DNA of 23,046 bases from UBA11606 sp039188975 (lineage in GTDB: Bacteria; Actinomycetota; Acidimicrobiia; Acidimicrobiales; Aldehydirespiratoraceae), in contig JBCCYT010000057.1 of NCBI GenBank assembly GCA_039188975.1, positions 1-23,046 on the forward strand, in the 5' to 3' direction. Positions within the stretch are counted from its first letter, which is position 1, and every line of letters begins with the position of its first letter. Made by a program: the position numbers and the translations under genes. This document shows, in pieces, positions 20,867 to 23,046 of this stretch. The notes under the pieces were generated by a model that had not been told where the DNA came from, searched no databases, and worked only from the letters and a program-made list of their open reading frames with translations.

Positions 20867-22876
20867 TCAGTCCCAGAGCGCAGCAAGGCCAGCATCGACC
20901 TCATCGGCGATGCCGACGGTGGTGAGCGCAAGCGAGCGGTTGTCGTCGACGAGCGCCAGCGCCGGCTCGTCGAACAGCTCTCGAACCGGTTCGAGGAAAC
21001 GGCTGACCTGGGCATACACGTGTCGGTCGTCGTGTGCGTAGCGGTTGACATGGAATCGCAGCGGAACGTGCACGCTCAACTCGTCTTTGGCTCGGGTGAG
21101 CGCGACGTACATGAGCCGGAGTTCCTCCGCCAGGCCCGCCTCATCACCGAGTGACATCTCCGATGGCATGTTGCCGTCGGCCGCGTGCAGGAGATGGACG
21201 CTGCGCCACTCCAATCCCTTTGCGGAATGAATGGTTGACAGCGTGAGCCAGTCATCGTCGAGATGGGGTGGCCCGGCCTGGTCACTGGTCTTCGACGGCG
21301 GGTCGAGCACGAGTTCGGTCAAGAACCGGCTGCGGTTCGCATACTGGGCTGCGCCAGCCGCGAGTTGATCGATGTCGGCAAGGCGGGCGGCGGCGTTGTC
21401 ATAACGGGTCGGGAAGACGAGCGAGCAAAATCCTTTGAGCCGGTCGACCTGCTCCGACGGGGTGAGCTGGCCCAGGCAGTCGGCCAGCGCCAGGCGCAAT
21501 TCGGCGACCTGCTGGCCTGCGGCACTCGGTGTTGTTCCCGCACCGTCGATGAAGCGGGCCAAGGCGTCGTCGTGTTGGTTGACGACGCCGAGCTCGTCTT
21601 CGAGGCGGCGAATGGTCGCCGGTCCGACCCCTTCCATCGTGGCGAGCACTCGGTGCCAGGCGAGTTGATCGGCGGGATTGTCGAGAATCCGCAACAGCGC
21701 AAGGAGGTCCTTCACATGCGCCGATTCGAGGTACTTGAGCCCGCCGTACTTGACGTAGGGGATGTCGCGGCGCGTGAGTTCGAGCTCGAGTCCGTCGCTG
21801 TGGTGGCCGTTTCGGAACAGGACCGCTTGCTCGCGCAGGTCGATGCCTCGCTCCCGAGCGTCGAGGATCGCTTCACAGACGGCGGTCGACTGCGCCCCTT
21901 CGTCGTGGTGGGTGCGCAGGGTGGGTCGAGGACCTTCGGGGCGAGCCGACCAGAGTTGCTTGGTGAAGTGATCGTCGGACTGTTGCAGCACGCCGTTTGC
22001 GACCGCGAGGATCGGCATGGTCGACCGGTAGTTCTGTTCGAGCACGACGCGTGTGGCGCCGGGGAAGTGCCGGGAGAAGTTCCACATGTTGTCCACCGTG
22101 GCGGCTCGGAACCCGTAGATCGCCTGGGCATCGTCACCCACCGCGGCAAGGTCGGTGTCGGGGCGGCACATGCCGCGAACGATGTCGGCCTGGATCGGGT
22201 TGGTGTCCTGGTATTCGTCGATGAGGACATGATCGAAGAGGTCTCGCAAGGCATCGCCCACGGGGCCGACCGTAAGTGCTCGCCAGAACAGCAACATGTC
22301 GTCGTAGTCGAGGACATTGTTGGCGCGTTTCTTGGCGGTGTAGGCGGCAAAGATGGTCTTGAGGTCGTCGAGATGGTCGTGGCACCAGGGGTAGTCGTGT
22401 TCGAGCACGGCGTCGAGTTTCACTTGGGTGCTCACCATGCGGGAGTAGATGTTGGTGACGGTCTCCCTGCGAGGGAATCGTTTGCCTCGCTCGCCGAAGC
22501 CTTCCTCGGTGCGGACCATGCCCATCAGGTCGGTGGCGTCGCCGTGATCGAGCACGGTGAAGTCGGGTGACAACCCAGCGTTTTGACCAAAGTTCCGCAG
22601 GATTCGATTGGCCGTTGCGTGAAAGGTACCGCCCCACAGGTGGGCGGTGGCCCGGCTCGATCCGGTGGCCGCCACCCGTTGCAACATCTCGGCGGCAGCT
22701 CGCCGGGTAAACGTCAGAACCAGCACGCAACGTGGGTCGGCGCCGTCGTCGAGGATCCGAGCCACTCGGGCCGCCAAGGTCTTGGTTTTGCCGGTGCCGG
22801 CCCCGGCGACGATCAGCAGGGGGGATCCGGTGTGGTCGACGGCGACCCGTTGTTCGGGATTGAGGGTGGCGAACAT
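20867..22876 (-). CDS. UvrD/PcrA-family superfamily 1 ATP-dependent DNA helicase
   Basis: This 669-residue protein has all main SF1A helicase motifs in order: Q motif LNPEQRVAV (5-13), Walker A AGAGTGKT (24-31), LTFTRRAAAEM (54-64), motif II DEYQDT (220-225), motif III GDDAQAIYGFR (247-257), motif IV EQNYRS (280-285), motif V STIHSAKGLEW (547-557) and motif VI VALTRAK (591-597). It unwinds DNA 3' to 5' in repair or replication. It is somewhat shorter than housekeeping UvrD/PcrA and lacks their usual long C-terminus, so it may be a second paralogue; AdnAB- or RecB-type nuclease domains are absent. The ATG at 22874-22876 has no Shine-Dalgarno sequence; TAGTGT is seven bases upstream and lies inside a perfect dyad. 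Confidence 0.9.
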   Translation of the reverse strand: MFATLNPEQRVAVDHTGSPLLIVAGAGTGKTKTLAARVARILDDGADPRCVLVLTFTRRAAAEMLQRVAATGSSRATAHLWGGTFHATANRILRNFGQNAGLSPDFTVLDHGDATDLMGMVRTEEGFGERGKRFPRRETVTNIYSRMVSTQVKLDAVLEHDYPWCHDHLDDLKTIFAAYTAKKRANNVLDYDDMLLFWRALTVGPVGDALRDLFDHVLIDEYQDTNPIQADIVRGMCRPDTDLAAVGDDAQAIYGFRAATVDNMWNFSRHFPGATRVVLEQNYRSTMPILAVANGVLQQSDDHFTKQLWSARPEGPRPTLRTHHDEGAQSTAVCEAILDARERGIDLREQAVLFRNGHHSDGLELELTRRDIPYVKYGGLKYLESAHVKDLLALLRILDNPADQLAWHRVLATMEGVGPATIRRLEDELGVVNQHDDALARFIDGAGTTPSAAGQQVAELRLALADCLGQLTPSEQVDRLKGFCSLVFPTRYDNAAARLADIDQLAAGAAQYANRSRFLTELVLDPPSKTSDQAGPPHLDDDWLTLSTIHSAKGLEWRSVHLLHAADGNMPSEMSLGDEAGLAEELRLMYVALTRAKDELSVHVPLRFHVNRYAHDDRHVYAQVSRFLEPVRELFDEPALALVDDNRSLALTTVGIADEVDAGLAALWD

Positions 22877-22901
22877 CTGTTCGACACTACCCGAACAGAT
22901 G
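22874..22901. promoter_or_regulatory. Perfect 10-bp dyad spanning the helicase start codon and -10
   Basis: CATCTGTTCG (22874-22883) and CGAACAGATG (22892-22901) are perfect arms around the 8-base spacer ACACTACC. The first arm includes the helicase start codon (CAT, complement of ATG), and the spacer contains the minus-strand -10 candidate TAGTGT (22889-22884). A repressor bound here would block both promoter and transcription start. In a read-through RNA from the upstream gene the same sequence folds into a hairpin hiding the ATG. The arms face the opposite way to the actinobacterial LexA box, so this is not a standard SOS box. Confidence 0.6.
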
Positions 22902-22905
22902 ATCG

Positions 22906-23046
22906 TCAGGCGTCGAACTCGCAGGGATTGATGATGATCGTGACCTGCTGGGTTGTGGTGTTGCCCCTGGCATCGGTGGCGACGACCTCGAGGGTTTGGT
23001 TCGTCGGCTTTTCGGCTGGCCCCAGATCCAACGTGAACACGAGGCC
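22906..23046 (-). CDS. C-terminal end of a probable secreted Ig-like/repeat protein (partial, 5' end beyond window)
   Basis: The last 46 residues of a protein entering from the right edge on the minus strand: GLVFTLDLGPAEKPTNQ, then LEVVATDARGNTTTQQVTII and a terminal NPCEFDA before a TGA at 22908-22906. The strand pattern VVATDxxGNTTTQxVTI is typical of C-terminal beta strands of bacterial Ig-like or cadherin-like surface domains, so an exported protein is likely, but the signal peptide would lie outside the window. The frame is open to the very edge. The stop is 29 bases from the helicase start, in the same direction. Confidence 0.6.
   Translation of the reverse strand, partial: GLVFTLDLGPAEKPTNQTLEVVATDARGNTTTQQVTIIINPCEFDA

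Noticed and set aside
21263..22570. 435-codon plus-strand open frame
   Set aside because: It is antisense to the helicase with all its SF1 motifs; the length is explained by GC-rich codon usage.
22874..22901. Reading the helicase dyad as a LexA/SOS box
   Set aside because: The actinobacterial box is CGAAC, four bases, GTTCG; here the half-sites are in the reverse order with eight bases between.

Overview
This window is high-GC, gene-dense bacterial DNA that looks like an actinobacterial chromosome, plausibly of the class Acidimicrobiia. The pointers are an ECF42-type sigma factor with its DGPF partner, an SCO6745-like protein, a DUF2510-RDD membrane protein, a CYP125-like P450 homologue, and frequent leaderless promoters (TANNNT six or seven bases before the start codon). 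The taxonomy is inferred from gene content only. I see no tRNA, rRNA, CRISPR array, insertion sequence or phage gene, and no gene-free stretch longer than about 180 bases.

Layout from left to right. (1) 1-1118, minus strand: the N-terminal part of an aconitase X protein cut by the window edge, preceded by a short-chain dehydrogenase in the same transcription unit, with a dyad operator over the promoter. (2) 1235-4105, plus strand: a secreted protein with four discoidin/fucolectin-like domains, then a type IV prepilin-like protein carrying a discoidin domain at its C-terminus. (3) 4106-6279, minus strand: a coupled FKBP / P450-homologue / RDD membrane protein operon in which the P450 homologue lacks the heme-ligating cysteine. 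(4) 6447-9061: a small SHOCT-like protein, an aldo/keto reductase overlapping the ribosome-biogenesis GTPase EngB, and a divergent SDR. (5) 9075-13497: MetY, an SCO6745-like protein, a YceH (DUF480) protein and a GH3-family lipoprotein.

(6) 13592-17814, plus strand, is the most striking part. It is a tightly overlapping four-gene operon encoding a stand-alone H-NOX heme sensor, a soluble PAS histidine kinase, a REC-HDOD response regulator and a REC-EAL response regulator with an intact phosphodiesterase site. By gene order and domains this is a nitric-oxide-to-cyclic-di-GMP phosphosignalling pathway analogous to the HnoX/HnoK/HnoB/HnoD network of gamma-proteobacteria, but in an apparently actinobacterial genome and with HDOD replacing the HD-GYP-like branch.

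(7) 17766-23046: the ECF42 sigma factor (its 3' end overlaps the EAL gene by 49 bases) with its DGPF/YCII partner, an SDR, an SRPBCC protein, a UvrD-family helicase whose start codon and -10 element sit inside a perfect 10-bp dyad, and the C-terminal end of a probably secreted protein cut by the right edge.

The adhesion genes (pilin-lectin fusion and discoidin protein) and the predicted cyclic-di-GMP phosphodiesterase are a few kilobases apart. A link between nitric oxide, cyclic di-GMP and pilus-based attachment is possible, but that is inference only.
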